From assembly GCA_030544215.1 (NCBI GenBank), contig JARZZO010000013.1, positions 1,913,001-1,977,000 of the forward strand: a DNA stretch of 64,000 bases. The letters run 5' to 3'. This DNA is from Zantedeschia hybrid cultivar (Eukaryota > Streptophyta > Magnoliopsida > Alismatales > Araceae). The notes beneath the pieces were generated by a model that was not told the origin of the DNA, searched no databases, and was given only the letters and a program-made list of their open reading frames with translations. Made by a program: the position numbers and the translations under genes. Shown here in pieces: positions 46,494 through 58,851 of this stretch. The first letter of the stretch is position 1. Every line of letters begins with the position of its first letter.

Positions 46494-47960
46494 TGTAGGT
46501 GCTGAAAATGCTCGTGTGATTAATATGAAAAAGTTATGTTGTTTAGTGTAAACTAACCTATTAAAAACAAACAGCAACTAAAGTGCAGTGATCGCCAGAA
46601 ACTTTTAACTAAAAAGTTTCAAAAGAGAGTTTTGATCGCCTACCTGTTTGAACGCAGAAGAATGAGTCCTTGGTTCCCCTCCTTCAGCCGGCTGAAGAAA
46701 GAGAGCCCTTTCTTTGTTCTTTTGTTCTTGCTGTTGAGGTTGATGTTGAGGATCGTCCAGAAGTTCTTCTGGCTTGGTGCTTGATTTCCCCTTTTTGATC
46801 TCTTGTTGTTGTTGAGTACAGCAGAGATAGAGAAAGAAAAACGAAATGAAGAAACACTGATGAGAATTTTAAGTAGAAGTAATATCAAAACTAACTATGA
46901 TTATAAACATGCTTAAATAGCAAACTCACTTGTTTAAATGGCTTTGAAACCCCTTTAAAACAAATAGGTTTTGGAAAATTAATGCTGTGGTGTGTGTTGC
47001 ATGAAGTGATTATGAGGCATAAAACTAATGAAGATGTAAAATGAAATTAAAAAATGAAACACTTATGCCCAGTTGGTTTGAAGCCTTGAAAGGATGAAGA
47101 TCTTGAAAAGGGACGCCGACTTCTGGAAATGGCAGCGCTCCGGCGTTCCGACGTTGTTGCTTCGATCTTCAATTCGCTATAACGCTATGGCTCAACTCAA
47201 TTCAATTCTCTTTTTTTTTTTTTTTTTTAAACTCTTTGATATGCAAGGTATTTATAGGCTTTTTTTGCGTTCGCGATTAACATAGAAAAATCTAGGATTT
47301 ATCTACCTTAACCGACAGATAAACACTAATTAATTCGTCTTTATATGTAATTATCTAAAACGCGTCCACCTTGACTGACGCCTTTCAGATTTAATTAAAA
47401 TAAGGATAAATATCCGGGAAAACTTATATTTATCTTTATTAGCTAAAACGCGTCCACATATGTAGACGTCTTTTAAACTAATTAAGATAAGGATAAACAT
47501 CCAGAAGAGAAGTTAAAATAGCTTAGGAAACCTAAAACGCGTCGACCTTTACAGACGCCTTTTAGCCAATAAATCAATTGATTAAAATTTAAATTTAAAT
47601 GTTAAAAAATGAATAAACTCTAAATCGCGTCCACACATGTTGACGCGTTTTAGAATTTCTGAATCGCGTCCACACAGGTTGACACGTTTTAAAAAGAATT
47701 ATGAATCGCGTCCACACAGGTTGACACGTTTTAGAATTCTGAATCGTGTCCACACAGGTTGACACGTTTTAGAATTCTGCATATTTTAACTGAAATTTGA
47801 GCTAAAATTAATTTAATTGATTAACTTAAACATGTCTATTAAACCCGACACTCAAAAATATCAATAAAAATTAATTAATGATTAAATATCAAACCATTAT
47901 GAGGCATTAGTATATGATATGAAATTTACTCAAAATGACGTCAAAATTAGCGTGTCTACA
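46494..47960 (-). repeat. Gypsy-4 3' LTR (1,467 bp)
   Basis: On minus it starts TGTAGACACG and ends CAGCACCTACA. It contains the seven-dyad array (47355-47772) and a TATA box (minus CCTATAAATACC, TATAAATA at 47249-47256). The last 750 bases on minus are R/U5. Confidence 0.92.
47355..47772. promoter_or_regulatory. Seven 34-bp dyads in U3 of gypsy-4 (3' LTR)
   Basis: Exact 34-bp dyads at 47355-47388, 47443-47476, 47532-47565, 47620-47653, 47659-47692, 47701-47734 and 47739-47772, each with a 10-bp spacer. Example at 47620: CTAAATCGCGTC, N10, GACGCGTTTTAG. The nearest lies about 100 bp upstream of the TATA box on the minus strand. Confidence 0.85.
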
Positions 47961-50464
47961 GCTGCCTCACCTTGGCATCGTCTTTGCAAGGGAGTGAAAT
48001 GGAATGGAATGTACTGAAAAGGTGATGCCAAAGTGTGATGAGACACGCTCTTAACATCACATGATTGAAATTTTTCTCAAAATCATCAATGAAGATAGCT
48101 CAAAAAGATCAAAGGAATTAATCCTGTCTGGATGAGGTAGACAAGGAAATAAAATAAGGTCGATCAACCTCATCGGAATGGGAAGTACCCCAGGTCATAG
48201 ACACTGTAGGTTTCATCATGGGGAGCGTTTGCCAGCCAATGTGGACATGCTGCAACCATGATGGATCTTAAAAGAAAACAAGAATATTGGATAAAGAATC
48301 CAAGAAAGGATAGAATTCCAAGGATATCTTCAAGCGAACCTCAAAGATAATCAAGATACTCAATTCAGAATGGAATATTTCATATTATGTTTGAATTGTT
48401 CGATCTAATGGTCTGAAACTTAATCAACAATTAATTCTTATCACAATGATTTCAAAGTCCTACATGATGTATGCTGGGCTAAAAGAAAAATATAAAGTCA
48501 AATAAAATAGAAATTAATCAAGGATAATATTGTTAAATTGTCATTAATGAGTCAAGATACCAATTCTTATAATCCAGTGCTAAGCCGAAGCTCGTTTATC
48601 CATGCACCGTTTCACAAAAGTGGAACCATCGTCCTCACTAATTAACAATCCAACGGCCTATCCATGCGATTAAGAATCCTCTGGAATTATCACTGTTTTT
48701 GTTGTAGGGGAACTCAAATTCCAGTTTTATCAAAACCACAAGGTCCTTGATATACTCTAATAAATACTTATCATATAGTAATGTGAATGCAAAATAATTA
48801 CATGAAATAATACAAGGGTAGAAATAACCGTCTTTTTAGCCACGGTCAGGACTTCATAAACTCCCACAGTGGGATCTTCTTGATATTTCCAGCTTTACTC
48901 AGGTTTTCTTGAATTTCCTGCAATCAAAATTATTAATAATTCCAAACCAACATGCAATTAAAAACCACTGAATTTCGGCTAAATCATAGAAAGGCTAAAA
49001 CGCGTCGTGTCGCGCAGACGCCATTCAACGTTGAAACGCGTCAGTTCTCCTCGACACCTTTTACTCACAGAAACATGTTTCTGGCTGTTCTCTATTTGAA
49101 TTCAAACTCTATCAATGCCTTGTGTCATGTATACAACTTGAACAAACATGTTAAGTATCTGTTTAGGCTTAGTCCTTTGCCTGGTTAAGTAACCGACTAC
49201 TTGATCCTATCCTTGATAGAAGGGTCAAGGAGCATGACCTTTATTAACAAAGGTAATGAGAATTATAAACAAACTTAAGCAAAATGCAACATGCAAGCAG
49301 ACAGATGCTTACTGAAAATAAAAGGAATGAAATACACCAAGTGCAACAAGTAAATGCTAATTGAAATATTTTTGTTGTTTTGAAATATTTATTTTTGTGT
49401 GGGGTTTTGAAATATATGTTTTTTTTTTTAATTTTGACATATGTATTTTGTTTGGTTTTTTGACATATGTATTTTTTTTGAATTTTTGACATACGTATTT
49501 TTTATTATTTTTGACATATGTATTTCTTTTTGGAATTTTTTTTTTTGACATATGTATATTATTTTTTGAATTTTGACATACGTATTTTTTTTGGATTTTT
49601 TTTTTTGAATTTTTGACATATGTATTTTTTTTTTATTTTTTTGACTTTTTGACGTATGTATTTTTTTTGGATTTTTGACATATTTTTTTTTTGAATTTTT
49701 GGACAAAAAGATCAGCATGGTATTTAGATCAAAAGATCATATTCATTTATTAACTTAATTCCCAAATTGTTCTTTAACAACTTAACTTAAAACCCATCGT
49801 GTTTGAACTTGTGTTTCCATTCGTGATCTCATTTGATGATTTGACCCTTAGTCAATCTAAGCTATTCCTTAAGTTTGAAGTACATCTCTTTAGAAAGAAA
49901 AGATGAATAAGTTTAGAAAGCCCATGAGAAGGTTCCGGAGACTTAAAAAGATGTCTCTTTCCTACCCTAATATCCGTTGGGGTTCGGTCATTTTCTTTCC
50001 GGAGTATTTATCGACCTTGCGTTCCCTTTTGTTTTATTTCATGGCCTTAATGTAATATTTGTAATGTAATGGCCTTTTGATTTGACATTTGGCTTTTGCC
50101 TATTGTCTTTTCTTTTCTTCTTTGCTTTTTTCTTTCTTCGGGACGGATCTCCCCCTTTTTTTTATGACGGCCTCCTACTAAGATGGCGGGTATTCTTGGT
50201 AGTCTATTCTAAGTCTCGTTCCGACATCATAGACTGAATTTAAAACATAATTTTTTCTTCAAAAAAGAATGATTTGTACTTTACACTTTCGGTCAAGCTT
50301 CCGATATTCTTTAGGCCTTGTCATCTCTTGTTACTCACGAATCAAACGTGTCAGTGTGTGCAGTAATGAGCTTGAAATTAAGTTATCCAGACTGATAAGG
50401 AAATTTGAGTTTATAAATTTTCTGATTCCACTGGTCTTTGTACCATACTGATCGACTCTTTAAC
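47961..50464 (-). other. Gypsy-4 3' noncoding region
   Basis: A 2.5-kb stretch between the integrase stop and the 3' LTR with no domain-bearing frame. It contains two abutting dyads (48995-49028, 49031-49064) and a T-rich minisatellite (49360-49700). Long 3' noncoding regions are common in Tat elements. Confidence 0.7.
49360..49700. repeat. TTTTTGACATATGTATTTTT minisatellite
   Basis: About ten degenerate units of 25-45 bp, each with GACATA(T/C)GTATTTT and poly(T). Reading frames here (lysine-rich) are artefacts. Confidence 0.85.
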
Positions 50465-51470
50465 CTAAGGGTAGTATTTCTTAAGATGTAAACCATTCCA
50501 GTGATGTTTTAGCTCTTCTCCTTCTGCATTAACAAGACGATAAGCGTTACCAGGAAAAGCGTGCGATACAACATAAGGTCCTTCCCAGTTGGGTTGGAGC
50601 TTAGAACGCGGACCACCAGGTTTTACAAAAATTCTTTTAACAACCATTTCACCGACTTTGAACTTACGTTCAATGACTTTCTTTTGATAAAAACGTGCTA
50701 GTCTATTTTGATAAACTTTTGCATGATTAGCAGTTGACCATCTTTTCTCGTCTAAAAGTTCCAATTGAGCAAGGAGTGCTGAACGATGTTCATCAATGGA
50801 AAATTCCTTATTCAATTGTACTCTTAATGACGGTATAAGGATCTCATATGGAACTACCGCTTCCATTCCAAATGTTAAGGAATAAGGAGTTTGCCCAGTA
50901 GGCGTGCGGATTGAAGTTCGGTAGGCCCATAGAGCCTCAACCAATTTTTCTGGCCAATCTGCGAATTTGTTAGATTTGCACGTCTTTTTAATGATTTTTA
51001 TCAAAGTCTTATTTGTTGCCTCTTCTTGACCATTGCCTTGCGGATAATAAGGAGATGAATGATGCAATGCAATTTTATACATGTTACAGAGGTCCTTCAA
51101 TTCCTGTGACACGAACTGCGGTCCGTTGTCGGTGACGATGGTGCTTGGAATTCCAAATCGGGTGATGATGTTCTTCATGATGAACTTATAGACGGTTGAT
51201 GCTTTGATCTCCACATATGCTTCAGCTTCTGCCCACTTGGTGAAGTATTCCGTTGCCGTGAGAATGAAAGATTTTTGCTTGATGCCGGAATCTGGATTAC
51301 CAAGATGTCCAATGATGTCGAAAGCCCACATGGAGAAAGGCCATGGGGAGGAAACATGATGGAGTGAAGATGCAGGAGAATGAATTTTGTCGGCATGAAG
51401 TTGACACTTAGCACACCTACGAACATATCCTACACAGTCTTCTTCCATAGTTGGCCAATAAAATCCTTAT
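50465..51470 (-). pseudogene. Gypsy-4 integrase
   Basis: The integrase inserts retrotransposon cDNA. The minus frame 51448-50465 starts in the zinc-finger end (RRCAKCQLHAD), then the catalytic core with D in WAFDIIGHLG, D in TDNGPQFVS and E in GNGQEEATNKT. It has WAYRTSIRTPTGQTPYSLTF and ends with a GPYVVSHAF...LKKYYP domain. The catalytic triad is intact. The frame is cut from the upstream pol by TAA at 51467-51469, where a CAA codon is expected (ILR-stop-GFYWP). No extra chromodomain is seen. Confidence 0.92.
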
Positions 51471-52330
51471 CTAAGGATCTTCTTTGCTAGCATCTGTCCA
51501 TTGACATGACCACCACAAACTCCACTATGAGTTCCTTCCATAACCTTCCAAAGCTCATCTTCGTCTAGACATTTTAGAAGAACTCTATCAAAACCTCTCT
51601 TATACAATGCTCCTCCAACTAGAGTGTATCTTTGAGCAATTCTCCTGATAGCTCTCTTCTCCTCAGTTGTAGCTTCCTCAGGATAAGATTGATCTTCACA
51701 ATATTTTGCAATTTCATAATACCATGGCTTCTGTTCATCATCCATCTCTTCTAACAGCTCCATTAACATGATTTCTCTTTTATCAATGATATCTCCATCT
51801 CTTACTTTCTTCAGCAACTTCTCCTTAGTTCTAAGGAATGAAGGATCTTTCACGGCGGGTGAAAGATGCCTATGAACTATGATTGATTCAGATTGTTTGC
51901 TGATTGGAAAATCAAGAGAAGATGCAAGTGAAGTTAGAGCGTCAGCTAAGATGTTTTGATTCCTAGGGACATGGACAAAGATCAATTTCGTGAAAAGCTT
52001 TGAGTAAGCAGAAGTAAGTTCTTGATAAGGCTTGAGCTTGGGATCGAGAGTTCGATACTTGGTCAGCACTTGGCGAAGAATTAATTAGCTATCACCTACA
52101 ATCCTGAGTTTGGTGGCACCATGAAAATGAGCAGCCTCGAGGCCAGCACGGAGTGCCTCGTATTCAGCTATATTGTTGGTGACTGGAAAATCAAGTTGAA
52201 AGGCTTGTGGAATGGTGATACCTTCAGGTGATAACAGAACAATACCGATCCCTTTTCTATGAGAATTCAGAGCTCCGTCAAAATGCAGAGTCCACATATC
52301 ATCTCTGATTTGATTTACGGACATCAGTTC
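51467..52330 (-). pseudogene. Gypsy-4 second (archaeal-like) RNase H and connection
   Basis: Minus-strand motifs: WTLHFDGALNSHRKGIGIVL, then FPVTNNIAEYEALRAGLEAA with the conserved acidic residues of RNase H, a GDS where a TAA follows (52085-52087), and HVPRNQNILADALTSLASS. This second domain lies after the retroviral-type RNase H and before integrase. It is known from Tat, Ogre and related plant elements. Confidence 0.88.
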
Positions 52331-53707
52331 CTCATCCGAAAACTCTGATCGTACTGGATCAAATCGAGGAAGGGGATGATGGGCGAGATGTTCTGCTATG
52401 GCATAGCCCTTGATCGCTTTCTGCTGAATATAAGTGATATCGAATTGAGATAGAAAGCTTTGCCATCGTGCTAACCTATCAGTAAGAACATATTTCTCCA
52501 AGAAGAATTTGATCGGATTCATCCTAGCGATGAGATGGACTTCATGGGCCAGAAAATAATGCTTCAATTTCTGAACAACCCAGACCAATGCTGCACATGT
52601 TTTCTCCATCACTGTATATCTCTATTCAGCGGGGTTGAGAAGTTTGGAGAGATAGTAGGCTGCCTTCTCTTTTCCTTCTTCATCTTCTTGTGCTAGGACA
52701 GCCCCCACTGCATCATCCAAGACTGAAATATAAAGTATCAATGGTTTGCCTGGAGATGGTGGTCTCAAAACAGGAGGACTTGCTAAATAGCCCTTTAATC
52801 CATCGAATGCCTCCTGACACTTATCGTCCCAATCGAATTTGACTCCCGGCTTAGTAAACTCGTAAAACGGCTTACACCTTTGTGAGTGCTGGGATACAAA
52901 ACGGCGAATAAATTGTAACCTCCCGATTAATCCTCTCAACTCTTTCAAGTTTTTAGGAGGTGGCATTTCTCTAATAGCCTTCGTCTTGTTGAGATCGATC
53001 TCAATTCCCCGTTTACTGATAATAAATCCAAGCAATTTTCCTGAAGATACCCCGAATACATATTTTTTGGGGTTCATCTTTAACTGATATTCTCTCGATC
53101 ACTCTAATACCCTTGCCAAAACTTTGGCGTGCTCAGCCTTTGTTTTCGATTTAACCAATAAGTCATCCACATACACTTCCAAATCTATGTGCATCATGTC
53201 ATGAAATATTGCCATCATAGCCCTCTGATAGGTGGCTCCAGCATTCTTTAATCCAAATGGCATGACAACATAACAGTATGTTCCCCAAGGTGTAGTGAAT
53301 GATGTTTTCTCTTGATCTTCTTCTGCCAGCTTAATCTGATTTTATCCTGAAAATCCATCCATAAATGATAACGTCTCATAGCCAGCAGTGTTATCGATGA
53401 GTACATCAATATGAGGCAATGGAAAATCATCTTTAGGACACGCCCGGTTCAGATCGCGGAAGTCAATGCAAATTCTGACCTTCCCGTCCTTCTTCATAAC
53501 CGGGACTATATTGGCCACCCATTGTGGATAGAGGACAACTCTAATAAATTTGGCTTTATGTAATTTATCGACATCTTCCTTCATCTTTAAAGCCATTTGT
53601 GGGTGGAATCGCCTTAATTTTTGTTTGACCGGGTTAGCTCCGTCCTTTAATGTTAATCTATGTTCAACTAAAGATGAGTCTAACCCCGGCATATCTTCAT
53701 AACTTCA
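52331..53707 (-). pseudogene. Gypsy-4 reverse transcriptase and RNase H
   Basis: Minus-strand RT motifs in order: VNKLHKAKFIR-like (VDKLHKAKFIRVVLYPQWVA), VRICIDFRDLNRACPKDDFP, YETLSFMDGFSG, PFGLKNAGATYQRAM and VYVDDLLVKSKTKAEHAKVL (YVDD box near 53159-53176). Then come FIISKRGIEIDLNKTKAI and the first RNase H, ending KTCAALVWVVQKLKHYF. One frame throughout, with stops at 53705 (TGA), 53342 (TAA), 53099 (TGA) and 52622 (TAG). Confidence 0.92.
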
Positions 53708-54930
53708 GGCGAAAGTGTCCTTATAGTCCTTAAGTACTTGTACCATTGCCTTCTCATCATCTGTAGAAAGATTTTTACTGACGAGGACAACCTTAGGTTC
53801 GTCTTCAGTTTCTAAATTAATTTCTTTGGTGGGCTCTTCTACGGCAGCTGAGGGTTCATCAAATCTCTTCACTCCACTGGCATATGTCTCAGCCGCGTCC
53901 TCGTCATCTTCCTCTTCAACAATGGGGTCCTTTTCATGTACTAATTCATATACCCCATACCCATCATTGACTGACCCATCGTCCATACAGTCTTCTGGCA
54001 TATGAATTAGATTTTCTAAAAGCTGAGGGATCAAAGAACAAGAAGAGCACTTTTCAGCTAAGTCCTGGAGGTATCTGTCTGGAATTTGCCTACCCTTAGG
54101 CTTCCTAACCTGACTAGACTGCCTAAAATTAGACTGCCTAACTTCACTAAACTCCCTATCATAACCTAATGAAGACGAAGCAGGATGAAAATCCTGGGGT
54201 ACAAGTGGAAATACAAGAGAGTCCTCCCGAGGGGAGGGACAAAGTAAATCTAGGGGAGAAGTTTGACCGAAGGACCCGCGCGGCGGGGTGCAATCGGACA
54301 AGTAAGATGTTTCCTCAATGAGAATTTGGAAAGAATTTGTTGCCAAATTGGCGTTTTTTTTTGGACAATGAAAGAATTAAACATAAAGCAGGAATGAATA
54401 CAAATGGGAGGAAAATCAGACGGAGGAAGTGGCACCAAGGCCAGAGGATTAGGGGGATCATATAGTAATATGTCCCAGATCAGATTATACAACCTCTCTA
54501 GATCGAGAGGAGGTTGTGGAATAATGTCCTGAGGGGACAGAGTAATCATGACGGGCGGAGCCCGTGGAATATCTTCAATTATGACCCGCGACCAAGTCGG
54601 GGTCAAGAGTAGTGTACGAAAAAGGGTATGGAGCATGAAGACATGTGAATGATATGTCCCCCTCCAGAGCAGATCTGTTGTGTAACCAGCTTCATAGGGG
54701 TCATCTGGCTCCCCTTCGTCAGTCTCTTCAGACAGCAGTATCCGCTTGTCAAATATGGCACCAGGGCTTTCAATCAATTCATCAATCTGCGGCGGCCACT
54801 TAGGTTCTGCAGGATCCAAGAATAGTCTGTTCAATGCAATATACAGGTCCCTCAGATCGAACCACCTGTACCATTCACATTCAGGATCATGAAATTTTCT
54901 CCTTTTCATAGGCCGCAGAGCCTCCAAGGA
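53705..54930 (-). pseudogene. Gypsy-4 linker between protease and RT
   Basis: The frame 54927-54250 continues gag-protease in the same frame after its TAA (WYRWFDLRDLYIALNRLFL and an acidic/proline-rich stretch). The frame 54346-53705 leads into RT (KPKGRQIPDRYLQDLAEKCS, STDDEKAMVQVLKDYKDTFA). The two overlap in different frames around a run of A on the minus strand (54351-54363). A programmed shift, an Ogre-type intron or a simple indel could explain the change; I cannot tell which. Confidence 0.65.
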
Positions 54931-57900
54931 TTAGTACGTAAGCAATTCAGAACAATGTCTGGCCAAGTCCCTCCCATATATATCATGGAAGTCAAGACAG
55001 GAAGTAATGACTACCGTATTGTCATGGCTAAGTATGGTCCCTTTCACAAAGTGCGTACACAGGGTCCATGTTAGGGGATCTCGGCCTTCTTTAGGTGGTG
55101 TAGACATTGCCTCCCAGATCTTCGGATCTTCTTTGATCTCTGCTTGTTTCAGTTTTATTGGCCTATAGCCCAGACCACTTCCAGGTGCTGCTCGATGATT
55201 TCTGACAGGAGTGGTTCTGCCTTGCAATTGTGTGCCCAGACCTTTTCCAGGCTCGTAGCCGTTCTTCATCATAATCCTCCATCCTGGGGTACTCATGCAC
55301 TTCCCCCTCTGGATAGCATCTAATGGGTATGGAGAAATAGTGGCGGCTTTCAGAGGATCAGCCACTGGACGGTAGACCTGTAATACCGACAGAAAAGGTT
55401 GTCGGCCAGGTAAGACAACAGATTTAATGTTCAAGGTATGAGCAGCAGCAAGGATCGGCATGCTCGTTACTTTAATAATTCGTTCTTTATAAGGGAATTT
55501 GAGGCATTGATGATTCGTAGAGGGAATCGCCTCAAGAGTTTTAATATAAGGACGACCTAAAATGACATTTATGGAAGGGTCGATTTCCAGGATGTGAAAT
55601 TCGACCTCCGCATGACTTACGGGGCCCAGCTCCACCTTTAAATAAACCATTCCCAGAGGGGAACGGGTAGAATTGTCATATGCTGTCACTGATATGGGGC
55701 TGGGCAGCCACTTTTCTTTGGGCACACCGCATAGCTCCAGGGTCTTCGGAGGTAAAACATTGATCGAAGCCCCTGTATCGACCAGGCATGCATCCACGGC
55801 CTTCTTACAGATGTTGACCGTGATACTTAGAGCCATGCTTGTGGCTGCCGGCGGTGCTAGTTCCGATGTATGAAATGTTATGGAGGGCTGATCCCCCTGA
55901 GGAACTAGTAGTGCTGCAATTTTCTCTACCGGCACGTCTTCATTGACCATCACCTTTTGCAGATATTCCATTAAAGCTTCTTGGTGACTCTTGGATCTTT
56001 TGATCAGTTCGAGTATAGTGATCCGTGCCGGTGTCCGATCCAGGTGTTTCAACAGGTCGTATTGAGTGCCTGGTGCACTCTCTTCATTATGGGCTTCCTC
56101 AGTTGGCTGTGATGGGCCGTCTCTTACTGTGGACTGAGGAAAGACCTTGTTGAAAATCCTTCCACTCCGGAGCGCGTGTTCCTCAACCGTGGAGGATCCG
56201 GGTGACACTTTAAGTACCGCAGGGTTGGATGGTGCGGATCGCGCAGAGGGTTGGTAGGTAGGTGATGGCGTAGGGCTAGGTGGTGATGGCGCGGTGCGGA
56301 TTAAAGGCCTAGAGGGTTGGATGGTGGATGTGTAAGTGGTTGGTGAAGTAGGGAATGGTACGCGTAATAGCGGTCTAGATGGTAAAGGCATATCTGGGTA
56401 GGTGGTGGTGGTAGTGGGTGAAGTAGGAAATGGTACGCGTAATAATGGCCTAGATGGTAGGAGGGGCGCATTATTGGTTTGCGGGGGGTAATATGATGGA
56501 AGCGTAGGAGTACGGGGCGTAATGGGTCTAAGGAAGGCGGGTAGTGGTAATGGGTTATTGGGTGTAGGTGAGTGATATGTAGGTGTGGGTATAGGGGTGA
56601 TAGTAACGGGTTGTGGCCTTGGTATGTGGATGGTGCGGCGTGGTGGTCGCTCTGCGGTACTTTGAACGTGACCCGTTGAACAAAGAGAGGAAGAGTCCTC
56701 TACTCTCCACTGCTGCCCACGACCAGCCTCAGACTGGCTGTTCGTCAAAATGGGAGCAACCTGGTTTTGGTTCTGGTTCTCCGGGAGTGGATTCTGCACT
56801 ATGCCCATGTTGGGTGGTGCTGCTGCTTGTGCGGGTGGTCTTGTTTGCTGCTGCTGCTGCTCCGGTCTCCTCGCCTTCATGGTTGTTATGTACTTTTTCA
56901 TCTCCTCCCAGTCTATGCCGCCCTGCTCGTTGAGATCATGAATACAATATCTGAACTGAAAGCAGGTGTCAATGGTATGCCCAGGTTGCCTATGGAAGTA
57001 GCAATACCTAGACGTATCGGCATTTTGAGGCCAGACGGCCTTTTCCCTCGGCAAAACTAAGGCATTGGCTGCCATTAAAGCGCTGAAGATATCCGTCAAG
57101 GATTCTGGGAGGGCCGGGTACTCTGCTCTTTTCGGGCCTGGAGGTCTCCTCTGCTGGTTGTAGTCACCAGGAGGAGGGACATTGTGGTACGCCGGCGGTG
57201 CGCGCGGCTGGTACTGTGGCTGTTGCTGTTGCTGCTGATGTGGCTGCTGATACTGCTGTTGCCGTTGCGGCTGTTGCTGTAGCTGTTGCTGGTTCTGATT
57301 CGGCTGCTGGGGCCGCTGGTACTGCTGTTGGTAATGGGGGTTCTGCTGCTGCCTGTACCCCTGTTGGCTCGGCTGTGGTGGCCTCTGATACTGCTGCTGG
57401 TTCCTCACGAACTGGGGCGAATTATTGTTCATGGTACTGACTTGCTCGTGAGAGAGCGTGCCCTCAGTAGTCGGACCTGTGCTGGGAGAATTTGGCACTG
57501 CAGGCTTCCGAGGTGGAGGCCTGTTCGGTCTGTGAGGATCAAAAACGCTAGAGAACGTAGCGTCCTTGAAGGCATTCTGGCAGTGCCGTGCTCTTTCATA
57601 AAGCTCTGCCATGTTAGTCAAATTGTTCAAGGAGAGGACCAGCTTGAACTGGGGCGTGGCGTTAGAAATTAACATTTTCACTTGTTCAGATTCAGACAAG
57701 TGATCCTTCACTTTTTCAGCCAGGCCCCGCCACCTGTCAGCGAAACTGACAAACTCCTCATCTGGTTTCATCTTTTCTGCAATGAGGTCCGTGATAGACA
57801 AGGAGGGTGCAACTCTGTCCTGGTATCGTTGGATAAATTTGCGTGAAACGATACCGTAATCCTCTACTTCGGAGGGTTCCAGAGAAAAGAACCACTCGAG

Positions 57901-58851
57901 GGCTGGTCCCTCTAGAGATCTCCTGAACAAGAAAGCCAATGACCTCTTATCATTCTGCCAGAAAGAGGATTTGTACATGAACTCCTTCAGGTGCGTGAAG
58001 GGGTTACCAGTACCGTTATACTTTCGATATACTGGCATTTCAGAGGGTGGTAGATGGAATACTGGCAGGCTTGGTAAATTGATTTCTGGCACAGCTTTAA
58101 CCCCCATCATCTTCTAGAGGTTGTTGAACTGTTCATCCATGCGCTCCATCTTGGCCAGCAACGCTTGCGTGGTCAGATCTGCCTGGGGAGGAGGAGGAGG
58201 TGGAAGTACCTGATAGGCCTGCTGCCTAGAGTACGTTGGACAAGGAGGATAATAAGGATGAGGTCCGGCAGAGCTTCCGCCATGCCCGAGGGCATTTTGA
58301 TAAATAGGCGTTTGCGGTCTAGCCGGTTGCCTGGATGATGAAAGTTGTGGCCCAGTTGGCCGAGAAGCAATATGAAGGCCTTCCATGGCCTGATGGATAT
58401 AAGGAGGAGGAGGAGGAGGTTGTTGAGTAACAACAGGGGGAACCATAGGGTTCGGCTCAGCAGGCTGCATGGGTGCCTTCCCCTTCAAGATAGACTGGAT
58501 CGCCTCGAACTGCTGAGGGTCCAGTCGGGAGGCAAGAACTCCCAGGGCGTTGACAAGATCCATAGGATCGGAGGATGAGGGATCATGCTGATTCATGTCC
58601 CCTTCTAGATCAGGATTAGGGATCGCATATTCATGCGGGGGAAGATCAGGATATTGATCGTGTGGATGAAAAAGAGGAGTTCGGACATTCCCGTCATGTC
58701 GAACTGGAATGGGGACATAATTACGGGAGGCATCAGCATCTCTCCCGTTCTCATAGTTGTAGTCTGAATCGCGAGGGGCATTAACATCTCCCTCGTAATT
58801 GATGATGGCGTCTTGGGCCATACTCAAGTCTCTGCCTGATCGCAGCAACAT
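54931..58851 (-). pseudogene. Gypsy-4 gag-protease with G-patch
   Basis: One minus frame from ATG 58851 to TAA 54931, with a single internal TAG at 58114-58116, probably a former glutamine codon. In order: a proline-rich N-terminus, the gag capsid domain (YRKYNGTGNPFTHLKEFMYK, then EWFFSLEPSEV, about residues 30-180 after 58110), a long Q/P-rich region (57140-57450), and a knuckle-like C-x-F-H...C. Proline repeats RPLLRVPFPTSPT follow. The aspartic protease has DTGASINVL (near 55755-55785) and ILGRPYI. The G-patch (NGYEPGKGLGTQLQGRTTP to GLGY, about 55170-55290) follows the protease. Confidence 0.9.

Noticed and set aside
49244..49718. Lysine-rich repeated reading frames
   Set aside because: Translation of the TTTTTGACATATG minisatellite in the gypsy-4 3' noncoding region.
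56613..57440. Alanine, valine and leucine-rich frames on the + strand
   Set aside because: Shadows of the Q/P-rich gypsy-4 gag on the minus strand (CAG/CTG repeats).
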